In this document: positions 47,132-55,696 of the stretch, in pieces
Position numbering within the stretch: the stretch's first letter is position 1
How the letters are laid out: each line of letters starts with the position of its first letter
Position numbers and translations under genes: made by a program
Origin: Dehalococcoidia bacterium
GTDB taxonomy: Bacteria > Chloroflexota > Dehalococcoidia > Dehalococcoidales > W498
Reading direction: 5' to 3'
Assembly (NCBI GenBank): GCA_011170285.1
Contig: DUEE01000014.1
Coordinates: 79,062-143,061, forward strand
DNA: 64,000 nt
The notes under the pieces: generated by a model
What the model saw: the letters and a program-made list of their open reading frames with translations, nothing else
Databases searched by the model: none
What the model was told of the DNA's origin: nothing

Positions 47132-47895
47132 AATATTAGCTCCCTCACCTTGGTCTGGATATCACTAGCCGTGACCAGCGCCTCACCCACCAGCACAGCA
47201 TTAACCCCCCACCCCTTCAGCTTTTCTACATCACTCCGGCTGCTGATGCCGCTCTCACTAACCACAATTTGCTGTTGCGGAATAAGAGGTCGCAAGCGGT
47301 GGGTTGTGTTAATGTCAATAGTAAAGGTATTAAGGTCTCGGTTATTGATGCCAATGATTTTTGCCTGGCTAAGCAGTGCCCTTTCTACCTCGTCTTCAGT
47401 GTGAACCTCAACCAGACAGCTTAAACCGAGGCTACGGCTAAGGGAGAGGAGTTCCACAAGCTGTTCCTGGCTCAGAATAGCCACTATCAGCAGCAGGGCA
47501 TCGGTACCATAAGCCTTGGATTCATATACCTGATACGGGTCAAATACGAAGTCCTTCCTCAGCAGGGGAAGAGGAACCTCATCTCTAATTGCTGCCAGAT
47601 AATCAAGGCTGCCTTCAAAGTAGTTTGCCTCGGTTAACACCGAGATAGCCGCCGCACCCCCTTGAGCATAGCTTTTTGCCAGCTTAACAGGGTTAAAATC
47701 GGGGCAGAGAACACCTCGTGACGGGGATGAACGCTTTACTTCGGCAATCAACCGGGTGTGGTTGCCATCAAGAGTAAAGGCAAAATCAAGCGACGCCTTA
47801 CGTTGGGCAATGCTTTCCTGCAAAGCGGATAGGGGCATGCTTCTCTTCCTTTGCTCAACCTCTTCCTTTTTTTGGGCGATAATTTTATTCAGCAT
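47128..47895 (-). CDS. trpC: Indole-3-glycerol phosphate synthase
   Basis: Closes the indole ring of CdRP. The ORF track starts at 47940 inside trpD; the ATG at 47895 gives a normal N-terminus MLNKIIAQKKEEVEQRK (255 residues). The EVKRSSPSRGV and LLRKDFVFDPYQ motifs with the catalytic lysines, IGINNRDLNTF and VSESGIS are intact. It is separated from trpD by 7 bases and overlaps trpF by 4. Confidence 0.96.
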   Translation of the reverse strand: MLNKIIAQKKEEVEQRKRSMPLSALQESIAQRKASLDFAFTLDGNHTRLIAEVKRSSPSRGVLCPDFNPVKLAKSYAQGGAAAISVLTEANYFEGSLDYLAAIRDEVPLPLLRKDFVFDPYQVYESKAYGTDALLLIVAILSQEQLVELLSLSRSLGLSCLVEVHTEDEVERALLSQAKIIGINNRDLNTFTIDINTTHRLRPLIPQQQIVVSESGISSRSDVEKLKGWGVNAVLVGEALVTASDIQTKVRELIL

Positions 47896-47902
47896 CTTCT
47901 TT

Positions 47903-48919
47903 CTAACCCAGGCTCTGACTGAGTCTGACCAGTCTGTCAAGTTTTTTTAGAGCTTGTCCACTGTCAATAACCTCTTCGGCAAGGCGAGTACCCTCTCTGA
48001 GGTCTAATGCTCGGTTACCGGCAACCAGTGCGGCAGCGGCGTTCATCACTACCACATCCCGCCTGGGACTTCTCTCTCCACCCAGAATACGGTGCAGCAT
48101 CTCGGCGTTCTCCTCAGGTGTCCCACCTTTAATTTCTGCCAAGCTTGCCTCATTGAATCCAAGATCCTGGGGGGAAATCTGGTAAGGCGATAATGTCCCA
48201 GATTGATTGACATTCCATATCAGCGATTTCCCACTGATTGAGATTTCATCCATACCGTCTATGCCATGCACCACCAGGGAATGCTTTGTTCCTAAGCGGT
48301 GGAGGACCGAGGCAATCTTACTCCCTAGCTCCTGGCTAGGAACGCCGATAACCTGAGACTCAGCTCGAGCAGGATTGGTCAGGGGTCCGAGGATATTGAA
48401 TACGGTGCGAATTCCAATCTCACGACGGGGGGCAGTAGCATACTTCATCGCTGGGTGGAAGACGGGGGCAAACATAAAGCCAATACCTACCCTCTCCACA
48501 CACTCAGCCACTGCCTCAGCCCCGAGGTCAATCTTAACTCCTAGTGCCTCAAGGACATCGGCACTACCGCAATGGCTGCTCATTGCCCGGTTGCCATGCT
48601 TGGCTACCTTGAGACCAGCGCCAGCAGCAACGAAAGCGACGGCTGTGGAGATATTAAAGGTGGCTGAGTTATCACCACCGGTGCCGCAGGTATCCAACAC
48701 CGGTGGGGTTACCACCACCGGGATTGCCCTAGTCCTCATAACGCTTGCCAGACCAGCAATCTCATCCACTGTCTCCCCTTTAATTCGCAGCCCAGTAACC
48801 AAGGAAGCAAACTGAGCCGGGCTCGCATCGCCACTCATTATCTCCTCCATCACCCCGGCTGCCTGCTCAAAACTAAGCGAACGACCGCTGACGATAATTT
48901 CAATAGCTTCACGAATCAT
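47903..48919 (-). CDS. trpD: Anthranilate phosphoribosyltransferase
   Basis: Joins anthranilate and PRPP. 338 residues. The PRPP loop CGTGGDNSATFNIST is at about residues 78-92, and the KHGNRAMSSHCGSADVLEALG and FAPVFHPAMKYA regions are conserved. It is not fused to trpG. Its ATG lies 11 bases inside the end of trpG. Confidence 0.97.
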   Translation of the reverse strand: MIREAIEIIVSGRSLSFEQAAGVMEEIMSGDASPAQFASLVTGLRIKGETVDEIAGLASVMRTRAIPVVVTPPVLDTCGTGGDNSATFNISTAVAFVAAGAGLKVAKHGNRAMSSHCGSADVLEALGVKIDLGAEAVAECVERVGIGFMFAPVFHPAMKYATAPRREIGIRTVFNILGPLTNPARAESQVIGVPSQELGSKIASVLHRLGTKHSLVVHGIDGMDEISISGKSLIWNVNQSGTLSPYQISPQDLGFNEASLAEIKGGTPEENAEMLHRILGGERSPRRDVVVMNAAAALVAGNRALDLREGTRLAEEVIDSGQALKKLDRLVRLSQSLG

Positions 48920-49490
48920 TGCTGTCTCCCCGATTTAGGAAGTTCCTGAGTAAATCTTTACCTACCTCGGTCATTATTGATTCGGGGTGGAACTGGACTC
49001 CTTCCACTGGAAACTGGCGGTGGCGCAGTCCCATAATTATGCCGTTTTCTGTCCGGGCGCTAACCTCAAGGCAATCAGGTAAATCATCACCCATCACTGA
49101 TAAGGAATGATAGCGGATGGCAGAGAAGGGGTTGGGTAATCTAGCAAAGAGACCCCTGCCATCATGGTAAATAAGTGATGACTTGCCGTGTTTAATTTCA
49201 CTGGCGCGGTCAACCCTGGCTCCGTAGCTGTAGCCGACACACTGGTGACCGAGGCAGACGCCGAGAATAGACAGCCGACTGCCAAAGTGACGGATAACAT
49301 CATTGGAAATGCCAGCTTGCTCCGGGGTGCCTGGACCAGGTGAGATGACAATATGCTGGGGCGACCTCGCCTCGATTTCATCCAGGCTTACCTGGTCATT
49401 GCGAGCTACCAATATCTCCTCCCCCAGCTCGCTGAGATACTGAAAGAGATTGTAGGTAAAGCTATCATAGTTATCTATTAGCAGGAGCAT
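48909..49490 (-). CDS. trpG: Anthranilate synthase component II (glutamine amidotransferase)
   Basis: Supplies ammonia to TrpE. The ORF track starts at 49511; ATG 49490 gives MLLLIDNYDSFTYNL (193 residues). The class I amidotransferase triad is visible: Cys in GVCLGHQ, then His and Glu in VQFHPES. It overlaps trpE by 20 bases. In some bacteria this subunit also serves folate synthesis; no pab genes are seen here. Confidence 0.96.
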   Translation of the reverse strand: MLLLIDNYDSFTYNLFQYLSELGEEILVARNDQVSLDEIEARSPQHIVISPGPGTPEQAGISNDVIRHFGSRLSILGVCLGHQCVGYSYGARVDRASEIKHGKSSLIYHDGRGLFARLPNPFSAIRYHSLSVMGDDLPDCLEVSARTENGIIMGLRHRQFPVEGVQFHPESIMTEVGKDLLRNFLNRGDSNDS

Positions 49491-50916
49491 AACTAGCCTC
49501 CACCTGCTCAATGGCAGTAAGCAATGCCTTTGCCTTGCTCAAGCTTTCTTGGTATTCACGCTCAGGAATACTATCGGCGACAATCCCACCTCCCGCCTGG
49601 ATATAGGCAGTACCATTAGTGATAACGATGGTGCGAATAGTGATAGCCGTATCTAGGTTCCCCGAGAAGCCAAAGTAGCCTACTGCTCCGGCATAAGGTC
49701 CCCTTTTATCTGGCTCTAGCTCAGCGATAATCTCCATAGCCCGAATCTTGGGCGCACCGGAAACTGTTCCGGCAGGAAAACAGGCACGTAGGGCGTCAAA
49801 CTGGGAAAGCCCTACTCTCAGCCTGCCCTGAACATGGGATACCAAGTGCATAACATGGGAGTAACGCTCCACATCCATAAGCTGGGTTACCATAACTGTG
49901 CCTGGTTCGCTGATTCTGCCGATATCATTACGCCCCAGGTCAACGAGCATAATGTGTTCGGCACGCTCCTTCTCATCACTCCTGAGTTCCTCCTCTAGAG
50001 ACAGGTCGTGAGCCATATCCTTTCCCCGAGGACGGGTGCCGGCAATGGGGTGGTTGGATACCACGCCATCCTCCACCCGCACCAGAAGCTCAGGGGAGGC
50101 TCCCACAATATGGAAGTCGTCCAGATGGAGATAGAACATATAAGGGGAGGGGTTGATAGAGCGTAATGCTCGATATATGGCAAAGGGGCTGGCATTTGTC
50201 GGCTTGGCTAGCCGCTGGGATAACACAACTTGGATTATATCGCCAGCATAGATATAATCCTTGGCTCGAGATACCTTGGACTCGAACTCCACCTGAGAAA
50301 GGTTTGATGATACTGGAGACCGAGGGGATGAGCCTATCTGTGGGACCTCAGCCGGGACAGGTTGCTTCAGCCTGTTAACTAGACTATCAATCTTGCTGGT
50401 TGCCTGAAGATATGCCGGCTCAATATCACCATCAAGGTAAGCATGAGAAACAACCTTGATTTTGTGAGTGAGGTGGTCGAAAACAAGGAGAGTATCAGCC
50501 AGCATCAGTACCGACTCAGGAAGACCTAGTGGGTCATGGTCAGGAGAGGGTAATCTCTCAAAGTTGCGGGCAGCCTCATAGCTCAGATAGCCGACCATCC
50601 CACCGTGAAATCTGGGTAAGCCGGCAATTGGCACCAGTCGGAACTGGCTAAACTTCTGCTCTACCAGTAGTAAGGGGTCAACAGGATTCTCACCCTTTGT
50701 CTTGAGGACGAGAGAAGGCTCAGTACCGATGAAACTATAGCGGGCCAGCCGCTCCCCTCCCTCAACACTCTCCAAGAGAAAGGAGTAATTACCTGCAGCT
50801 ATCTTGAGATAAGCTGACACCGGTGTTTCTAGGTCAGCTATAATCTCACGGTAAACTGGTACCAGATTGCCGTATTTCCTTAACCGGCGAACCTCGTCTA
50901 GGCTTGGATAATACAT
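49471..50916 (-). CDS. trpE: Anthranilate synthase component I
   Basis: Makes anthranilate from chorismate. The ORF track runs to 50997 into the leader; ATG 50916, 7 bases after CGAGGAG, is the proper start (481 residues, MYYPSLDEVRRL). LLESVEGGERLARYSFIG is the region of tryptophan feedback inhibition. The catalytic half has QVVLSQRL, PIAGTRPRG, DLGRNDIGR and the FPAGTVSGAPK loop. First gene of the trp operon, controlled by the T-box. Confidence 0.97.
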   Translation of the reverse strand: MYYPSLDEVRRLRKYGNLVPVYREIIADLETPVSAYLKIAAGNYSFLLESVEGGERLARYSFIGTEPSLVLKTKGENPVDPLLLVEQKFSQFRLVPIAGLPRFHGGMVGYLSYEAARNFERLPSPDHDPLGLPESVLMLADTLLVFDHLTHKIKVVSHAYLDGDIEPAYLQATSKIDSLVNRLKQPVPAEVPQIGSSPRSPVSSNLSQVEFESKVSRAKDYIYAGDIIQVVLSQRLAKPTNASPFAIYRALRSINPSPYMFYLHLDDFHIVGASPELLVRVEDGVVSNHPIAGTRPRGKDMAHDLSLEEELRSDEKERAEHIMLVDLGRNDIGRISEPGTVMVTQLMDVERYSHVMHLVSHVQGRLRVGLSQFDALRACFPAGTVSGAPKIRAMEIIAELEPDKRGPYAGAVGYFGFSGNLDTAITIRTIVITNGTAYIQAGGGIVADSIPEREYQESLSKAKALLTAIEQVEASYAPANR

Positions 50917-50933
50917 GTCATCTCCTCGGTAAT

Positions 50934-50966
50934 AAAAAAAACCCCTCGCCCAAAGGGGCGAGGGGT
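50934..50966 (-). terminator. Leader terminator of the trp T-box
   Basis: Minus strand CCCCTCGCCC-CTTT-GGGCGAGGGG, a perfect 10-base-pair stem, followed by eight T. It sits directly after the T-box sequence and before the trpE ribosome binding site, so it is the regulated attenuator. Confidence 0.92.
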
Positions 50967-51235
50967 AATCCTTCGCGGTACCACCCTTCTTAGTCACCCT
51001 GGTATTTCAGAGTGACTATCTCTATCGGATACGGAGTTAAGCATTATGGTGATGCTTAATCGATACCCTGGGATTTGTTAACGCTTCCCTAGCGACAAAG
51101 CCTACTCATCTAACGATTTTTGGTTTGCAGCTCCCAAGCCCATTCAACTCCTGCGCCAGCATCGGCTCACACCTTACCCGACTCTCTGAGCTTCGCTTGA
51201 AGCCTACTAGTCTTGTTCACAGCCTTTACTCTATT
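50934..51235 (-). ncRNA. T-box riboswitch, tRNA-Trp responsive
   Basis: Leader of the trp operon that senses uncharged tRNA-Trp. The T-box core AAGGGTGGTACCGCG is at 50974-50988 (minus strand), followed by the terminator at 50934-50966. Stem I begins near AGAGAGTCGGGTAAGGTGTGAGCC; the specifier region reads GTTGAATGGGCTT, placing the codon UGG (51140-51142) in the GAA-codon context typical of T-boxes. When uncharged tRNA-Trp pairs with UGG and its CCA end with the T-box bulge, the antiterminator forms and trpEGDCFBA is read. The remaining 160 bases up to the tRNA promoter show nothing else. Confidence 0.93.
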
Positions 51236-51247
51236 CTATTAGACATA

Positions 51248-51276
51248 GATATAGCATAGTATTGCTTATTTGTCAA
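51248..51276 (-). promoter_or_regulatory. trp operon promoter
   Basis: Minus-strand TTGACA, 17 bases, TATATC. The -35 box is perfect. The predicted start, near 51240, fits the 5' end of the T-box leader. Confidence 0.8.
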
Positions 51277-51437
51277 TAGTTTTTTAATTCAGTACCTTAG
51301 TGACCCATTACCTCCTTTGCTTACTTTTCTTCTCATTGCGCTGTTACCTGGTGGAGTCTACCATAGTTTGCTTGGGGAAAATAGTAGGACTCTCATAACA
51401 AAGAAAGAGTAAAGATTGGTGAATAATATGTGTGGTG

Positions 51438-51466
51438 TTGTCGGTTGGGCGTATATCTGCTATACT
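51438..51466 (+). promoter_or_regulatory. tRNA-Glu promoter
   Basis: TTGTCG, 17 bases, TATACT, ending 10 bases before the tRNA 5' end, so the precursor leader should be only a few bases. Confidence 0.65.
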
Positions 51467-51476
51467 TTTATACTCT

Positions 51477-51549
51477 GCCCCCATCGTCTAGAGGCCTAGG
51501 ACACTGGCCTTTCAAGCCGGCAACATGGATTCGAATTCCATTGGGGGCA
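51477..51549 (+). tRNA. tRNA-Glu (anticodon TTC)
   Basis: 73-base cloverleaf. The acceptor GCCCCCA pairs with TGGGGGC, with discriminator A. The anticodon stem CTGGC/GCCGG holds the loop CTTTCAA with anticodon TTC. The TPsiC arm reads ATGGATTCGAATTCCAT. The 3' CCA is not encoded. It has its own promoter and stands alone between the divergent trp operon and the convergent HIT gene. Confidence 0.97.
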
Positions 51550-51560
51550 CTTACCCTCAC

Positions 51561-52034
51561 TCAGAATTTGCCCTCTAGTTTTTTATAGGTTTCAGCCAGG
51601 GCTTCAGGGACTACCCTTATATCAGATACTACCGGCATAAAGTTGGTATCTCCTTGCCATCGGGGCACAATATGAGTGTGAACATGCTCATCTATACCGG
51701 CTCCAGCTACCTTTCCTATATTCATGCCTATGTTGAAGCCGCCAGAGTTGAATGCTCGCTTCAGAACCTTGATACTTTGGCGAATTGTTTCAAAGTGCTC
51801 GTGGAGCTCTTCATCAGTTAGCTCTTCCAGGTTAGCTACATGGCGATAGGGGGCTACCATCAGATGACCCGGGTTATAGGGATAGCTATTCATAATAACG
51901 AAGTTTTTATCTCCTCTATACAGAATGTAGTTTAGGGCATCATTACTTTGCCCAGGTTTTTCACATAAAATACACCCCTCCGGTTTTTCCATCAGGATGT
52001 ATTCTATTCGCCACGGTGCCCAAATTTGCTCTAT
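51561..52034 (-). CDS. HIT-family hydrolase/Ap4A phosphorylase-like, probable AUA start
   Basis: Histidine-triad nucleotide-binding protein with the catalytic motif HVHTHIVPR near the C-terminus and CILCEKP near the N-terminus. The first ATG in frame (51992) gives 143 residues but lacks the family start. The frame upstream codes IEQIWAPWRIEYIL, the usual (I/L)WAPWR(M/I)EYI opening of this subfamily. Between the preceding in-frame stop and 51992 there is no ATG, GTG or TTG. An ATA at 52034 lies 6 bases after AGAAAGGAG, so an AUA start (157 residues) is proposed. A one-base error in the AAA run nearby is the alternative. Confidence 0.85.
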   Translation of the reverse strand: MEQIWAPWRIEYILMEKPEGCILCEKPGQSNDALNYILYRGDKNFVIMNSYPYNPGHLMVAPYRHVANLEELTDEELHEHFETIRQSIKVLKRAFNSGGFNIGMNIGKVAGAGIDEHVHTHIVPRWQGDTNFMPVVSDIRVVPEALAETYKKLEGKF

Positions 52035-52143
52035 TTCATTCTCCTTTCTGGGTTATAATGCTATTTTAGTCTCCCAACCTTCAGCAGTCAAAGGATATGA
52101 AGAAATTGTAAAAAATAAAGCTATAGTCTATAGTTAATTAGCC

Positions 52144-52932
52144 ATGGAGGATAAGAGCCAATCAGGCGATACCATAACATTTCTGGGGACGGCTGGTGCC
52201 AGAATAATGGTGGCAAACCAGATTCTAGCCTCGGGTGGCTTGTGGCTGAGTTTAAGTGGTACTGAAATTCTCCTCGACCCTGGTCCGGGTTGTATAGTTC
52301 AGTCAACTAAAAGGAAGCTTAGAGCCAGTAAGCTAAGCGCTATTATTCTATCGCACCGCCACCTGGATCATTCGGCAGATGTTAATATTATGGTTGAGGC
52401 AATGACTCAAGGCGGATTGAAGCGGCATGGCTGGTTCTTTGCTCCGGCTGATGCCCTAGGCAATGAGCCGGTTATTTTCTCTTACCTGAAAGACTATATA
52501 GAGGGTATTGAGATTTTGCAGGAGGGTAAGTCCTACTCTGTAGGCAATATTTCCTTTACCACTCCAATCCGGCACATACACGGAGTAGAAACCTATGGTA
52601 TGGTCTTCACAACTACTAATCATACTTTATCCTACATTACTGATGGACGCTACTTTGATGGATTGTGTCATAGCTATAGCGGCGAGCTGTTAATTATAAA
52701 TGTAGTCTTTCTGGAGGCTGACCATCCCTTTGACCATCTGTCTGTGCCTGACGCTGAGCATATTATTAAGGAACTAAAGCCCAAGGTAGCCATTTTGACC
52801 CATTTTGGTATGACTATGTGGCAGGCAAAACCGTGGGAGATAGCCCAGAGGTTGTCTCAGCAGACTGGAGTCAGGGTGCTTGCTGCCAGAGATGGCATGA
52901 AGTTTGACCTATCGCAGTTGGATAATATATAA
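52144..52932 (+). CDS. MBL-fold metallo-hydrolase
   Basis: 262 residues of the metallo-beta-lactamase superfamily, RNase Z/PhnP-like branch. The metal motif SHRHLDHS is at about residue 70, further ligands are likely in IRHIHGVETYG, TDGRYF and LTHFGMTM. The GTAGAR N-terminal strand is typical of this branch. RNase Z itself is not clearly indicated because the arm region is short. It is divergent from the HIT gene. Substrate unknown. Confidence 0.85.
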   Translation: MEDKSQSGDTITFLGTAGARIMVANQILASGGLWLSLSGTEILLDPGPGCIVQSTKRKLRASKLSAIILSHRHLDHSADVNIMVEAMTQGGLKRHGWFFAPADALGNEPVIFSYLKDYIEGIEILQEGKSYSVGNISFTTPIRHIHGVETYGMVFTTTNHTLSYITDGRYFDGLCHSYSGELLIINVVFLEADHPFDHLSVPDAEHIIKELKPKVAILTHFGMTMWQAKPWEIAQRLSQQTGVRVLAARDGMKFDLSQLDNI

Positions 52933-53065
52933 AAAGAGAGCATCTATTGCAAACAAAAAATATTAAGCTAGTCCAACCGCCTTTGGTTATCACCTGAGTA
53001 TAACCGCTAGGTGTAACCTAATGGGGTAACCCTGAAGTTTATTACCTCCTGTGAGGACTTACGCT

Positions 53066-53440
53066 ATGGATAGGGAAAAGTTTGAGTGGCTGGTGGCAAG
53101 GGCAGTTGATAGTCTACCTGAAGAGTTTAGCTCTAAGCTGGAAAATATTGATGTGGTGGTGGAGGATTGGCCGTCTGAATATCAACTGTCTCAGGTAGGG
53201 TTGAAGGATAACGAGACTTTGCTAGGGCTTTATGAGGGCGTGCCGCTAACTAGGCGAAGTAGTTATTACGGATTGGTGCCACCGGATAAAATAAGTATAT
53301 TTCGGAAGCCGATTGAGGCTAAGTGCAGGTATGTTGCCCAGATTACTGCTGAGATACAGAAGGTAGTAAGGCATGAGATAGCCCATCACTTTGGCATTGG
53401 GGATGCTAGATTGGAGCAGATTGAACGGGGTGAAGACTAG
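53066..53440 (+). CDS. Small zincin-like metallopeptidase family protein
   Basis: 124 residues with a gluzincin-like motif RHEIAHHFGIGDARLEQI (HExxH followed by a downstream Asp) near the C-terminus, characteristic of the 'metallopeptidase family' DUF1025. Mature proteins of this kind are cytoplasmic and their targets are unknown. ATG 53066 with GAGGA 8 bases upstream is chosen over GTG 53051 of the ORF track. It is convergent with elp3, 16 bases away. Confidence 0.85.
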   Translation: MDREKFEWLVARAVDSLPEEFSSKLENIDVVVEDWPSEYQLSQVGLKDNETLLGLYEGVPLTRRSSYYGLVPPDKISIFRKPIEAKCRYVAQITAEIQKVVRHEIAHHFGIGDARLEQIERGED

Positions 53441-53456
53441 CCCTCGAAATATAAAG

Positions 53457-54836
53457 CTACATATTCTTGACCATATACTCTCCCTGCGAGCCATAGCCAA
53501 GCTCAGAGCGATAGTATTCCTTGGCTCCAACCCCGCTCAAAACTACCATTTGTTGTGCTTGGAATTCATCGCCAGCAATTCGCTCAGCCTCCCTCACTAA
53601 TGCCTTGCCTAAACCCTTATGCTGGGCTGCTTCTGGTTTCTGCTCAGTGAGGGAAACTTCGGGACCGTATATATGCAGCTCCCTTATAAGCGCTAAACTT
53701 TCCTCAACCTGCTTTCCTAGCGAGATTATGGGCTTAGATTGAATCCTCATCCGCAACAAGCCAAATAGTGTTTCATTTGCATCCTCAAAGGATAGGAAAA
53801 TCTCCTTACCTCCTGAAGCTTCATAGTCCATCCTCACCAGGTGAGGAGAACCTATTTCCCAACCATTGCGTGCTCGGTGACCATACTCCCGACACCTGAT
53901 GCACTTACATTCCATGGCTTGCCGCTCCATTCGCTGCTTAATCACATCCCGCAGTGAATCCTTTAAACCACCCACAATAAACTTGGCTGGAATGTCACGC
54001 AATACCCTTGAGATTCTAACGTATTTAGGCACAATGGACTTAATATCAATAAGTAAACTAATCATTTCGTCAGGCGGGTATGGGTGGTAGCGCCCATCCC
54101 GATACCATTTCTCCAACTCAGTGCCCTCCACTACCATAGTGGGATATAGCTTTAAGCCATCTGGTTTGAAGCTGTTATCATTAAATAACCTTGCCGATAG
54201 CTCTAAATCCTTGTCCTGGGTTGAGTCTGGTAACCCTGGCATCCAGTGGTAATGCACCTTAAAGCCATGCTCTTTGAGCAATCTGGTAGCTTTAACCACA
54301 TCTTCCACCTTGTGCCCTCTTCTTACCAGTCGGTAAATTTCGTCATCTAAGGTCTGAACCCCAAGCTCTACCCTGGTAGTGCCAAACTCAAGCATCCTAT
54401 CTATCTCTTCTTGCTGACACCAATCAGGTCTGGTTTCTATGCACAGCCCGGTACAGCGATGGTTAGCCATTTCGTTAAGCCGTTTTGCCCCTTCCAGGGT
54501 AGAAGATTCCTCACTATTTAAGGCATCAAAGCAATCCTTAATAAACTGGTATTGATAATCCTCAGGGTAAGCGAGGAAGGTGCCACCCATTACTATCAGC
54601 TCAACCTTATCTGTGGGGTGTCCCATTTCAGATAGAACCTTAAGCCTGAGCTCAATCTGCTTCTTGGCATCATAGCCGCACCTCTTAGCCCGTAGTACTG
54701 CTGGCGACTCTGGGGTATAACTCTGGGGTATAGATGGGTAAGTGGGACAATATATGCATTGTCCCGGGCACTTCATAGGCAAGGTCATAACCGCTACTGG
54801 GGTAACTCCAGATATAGTTCTTGCAAATTTCTTCAT
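53457..54836 (-). CDS. elp3: Elp3-like tRNA uridine-34 acetyltransferase (radical SAM/GNAT)
   Basis: 459 residues. A radical SAM domain starts with KCPGQCIYCPTYP ([4Fe-4S] cysteines); ELGVQTLDDEIYRLVRRGH and WMPGLPDS are core Elp3 motifs. A Cys4-like zinc site (CKCIRC) and a C-terminal GNAT domain (KGLGKALVREAERIA) follow. Elp3 makes 5-carboxymethyl-uridine at tRNA wobble position 34. Bacterial Elp3 is rare; the studied example comes from Dehalococcoides mccartyi. It is divergent from a Trm9-like methyltransferase, a probable next-step enzyme. Confidence 0.93.
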   Translation of the reverse strand: MKKFARTISGVTPVAVMTLPMKCPGQCIYCPTYPSIPQSYTPESPAVLRAKRCGYDAKKQIELRLKVLSEMGHPTDKVELIVMGGTFLAYPEDYQYQFIKDCFDALNSEESSTLEGAKRLNEMANHRCTGLCIETRPDWCQQEEIDRMLEFGTTRVELGVQTLDDEIYRLVRRGHKVEDVVKATRLLKEHGFKVHYHWMPGLPDSTQDKDLELSARLFNDNSFKPDGLKLYPTMVVEGTELEKWYRDGRYHPYPPDEMISLLIDIKSIVPKYVRISRVLRDIPAKFIVGGLKDSLRDVIKQRMERQAMECKCIRCREYGHRARNGWEIGSPHLVRMDYEASGGKEIFLSFEDANETLFGLLRMRIQSKPIISLGKQVEESLALIRELHIYGPEVSLTEQKPEAAQHKGLGKALVREAERIAGDEFQAQQMVVLSGVGAKEYYRSELGYGSQGEYMVKNM

Positions 54837-54917
54837 GTTATGCCATAAACAGTCTAGCAGATTAAAGCAACAAACAGAAATTCACCTGAAGGGCTCAAGC
54901 AACTAAATTAACTAATT

Positions 54918-54978
54918 CCCCTTCCCCTCAGAGGGGAAGGGGATAAATCCTTCACAGGTGAAGGATAAAGGGGATAGG
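54918..54978 (+). repeat. Dispersed repeat, copy B, with two perfect hairpins
   Basis: In the elp3/Trm9-like intergenic region. CCCCTTCCCCTC-A-GAGGGGAAGGGG (54918-54942) is a 12-base-pair perfect palindrome, then ATCCTTCAC-AG-GTGAAGGAT (54947-54966) is a second one. GGATAAAGGGGATAGGGTGA at the end resembles copy A. It covers the region just before the methyltransferase start. Confidence 0.7.
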
Positions 54979-55626
54979 GTGACTAGAGAAGTCTTTAACC
55001 AGATAGCCCCGGGTTGGTATAACTTCAGGCACTGGTCTATCTTCCGTGCCGAGCTAGAAGCACTGGCGCATAAGTGGCAGAAGGGCAAGCTACTAAACAT
55101 TGGCTGTGCCCATGGTCCCGACTTTTTGCCGTTTAAAGATGGTTTTGATTTATATGGCCTGGACTTTTCACCCGAGATGCTGAGATTTGCCCAAAAATAC
55201 TCCCAAAAATTCATTTTTACGGTAAAGCTGTCACTGGCAGAAGTTAGTTACCTTCCCTATCGTGATGCAACCTTTGACTGGGCAATCTCAGTAGCCACCT
55301 ATCACCATATAAGAGGTAAGGAGGAAGGGCAAGCAGCACTAAATGAACTGAGGCGGGTATTGAAGCCGGGCGGTGAAGCCTTTATCACGGTGTGGAATCG
55401 GTGGCAACCCAGGTTCTGGCTTAGCCGCCGTGAGGTAGCTGTGCCCTGGCGAAAACGGGATAAAACCCTGTATCGCTACTACTACCTGTTCTCCTACCAT
55501 GAATTAGAGCGGATGGTAAAGAAGGCTGGCTTTGAGGTAGTTAAATCCTTCCCCGAAAGCTCCTATCACTTTCCAATAAAGCTCTTCTCCAGGAATATAT
55601 GTCTTCTGGTGAAGAAGGGGGATTAA
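54979..55626 (+). CDS. Trm9/ALKBH8-like tRNA wobble-uridine methyltransferase
   Basis: 215-residue class I SAM methyltransferase. N-terminal VFNQIAPGWYNFR, motif I NIGCAHGPDFLPF, the central PYRDATFDWAISVATYHHI and the late VPWRKRDKTLYRYYYLF...ELERMVKKAGFEVV line up with yeast Trm9 (VYNEIAPHF, ETFDFAISIAVVHHW, VPWV, YRYYHLYREGELEELV). Trm9 methylates carboxymethyl-U34 to mcm5U. GTG 54979 with GGGG 5 bases upstream is chosen; GTG 54958 lies in the repeat hairpin. It is divergent from elp3, which supports this role. Confidence 0.82.
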   Translation: MTREVFNQIAPGWYNFRHWSIFRAELEALAHKWQKGKLLNIGCAHGPDFLPFKDGFDLYGLDFSPEMLRFAQKYSQKFIFTVKLSLAEVSYLPYRDATFDWAISVATYHHIRGKEEGQAALNELRRVLKPGGEAFITVWNRWQPRFWLSRREVAVPWRKRDKTLYRYYYLFSYHELERMVKKAGFEVVKSFPESSYHFPIKLFSRNICLLVKKGD

Positions 55627-55696
55627 TTAAAATAACTAGTTTGTTTCTTTGTGGCTATATTGACAAACGGAGGGTAACTAAAATATTGTTAGCCAT

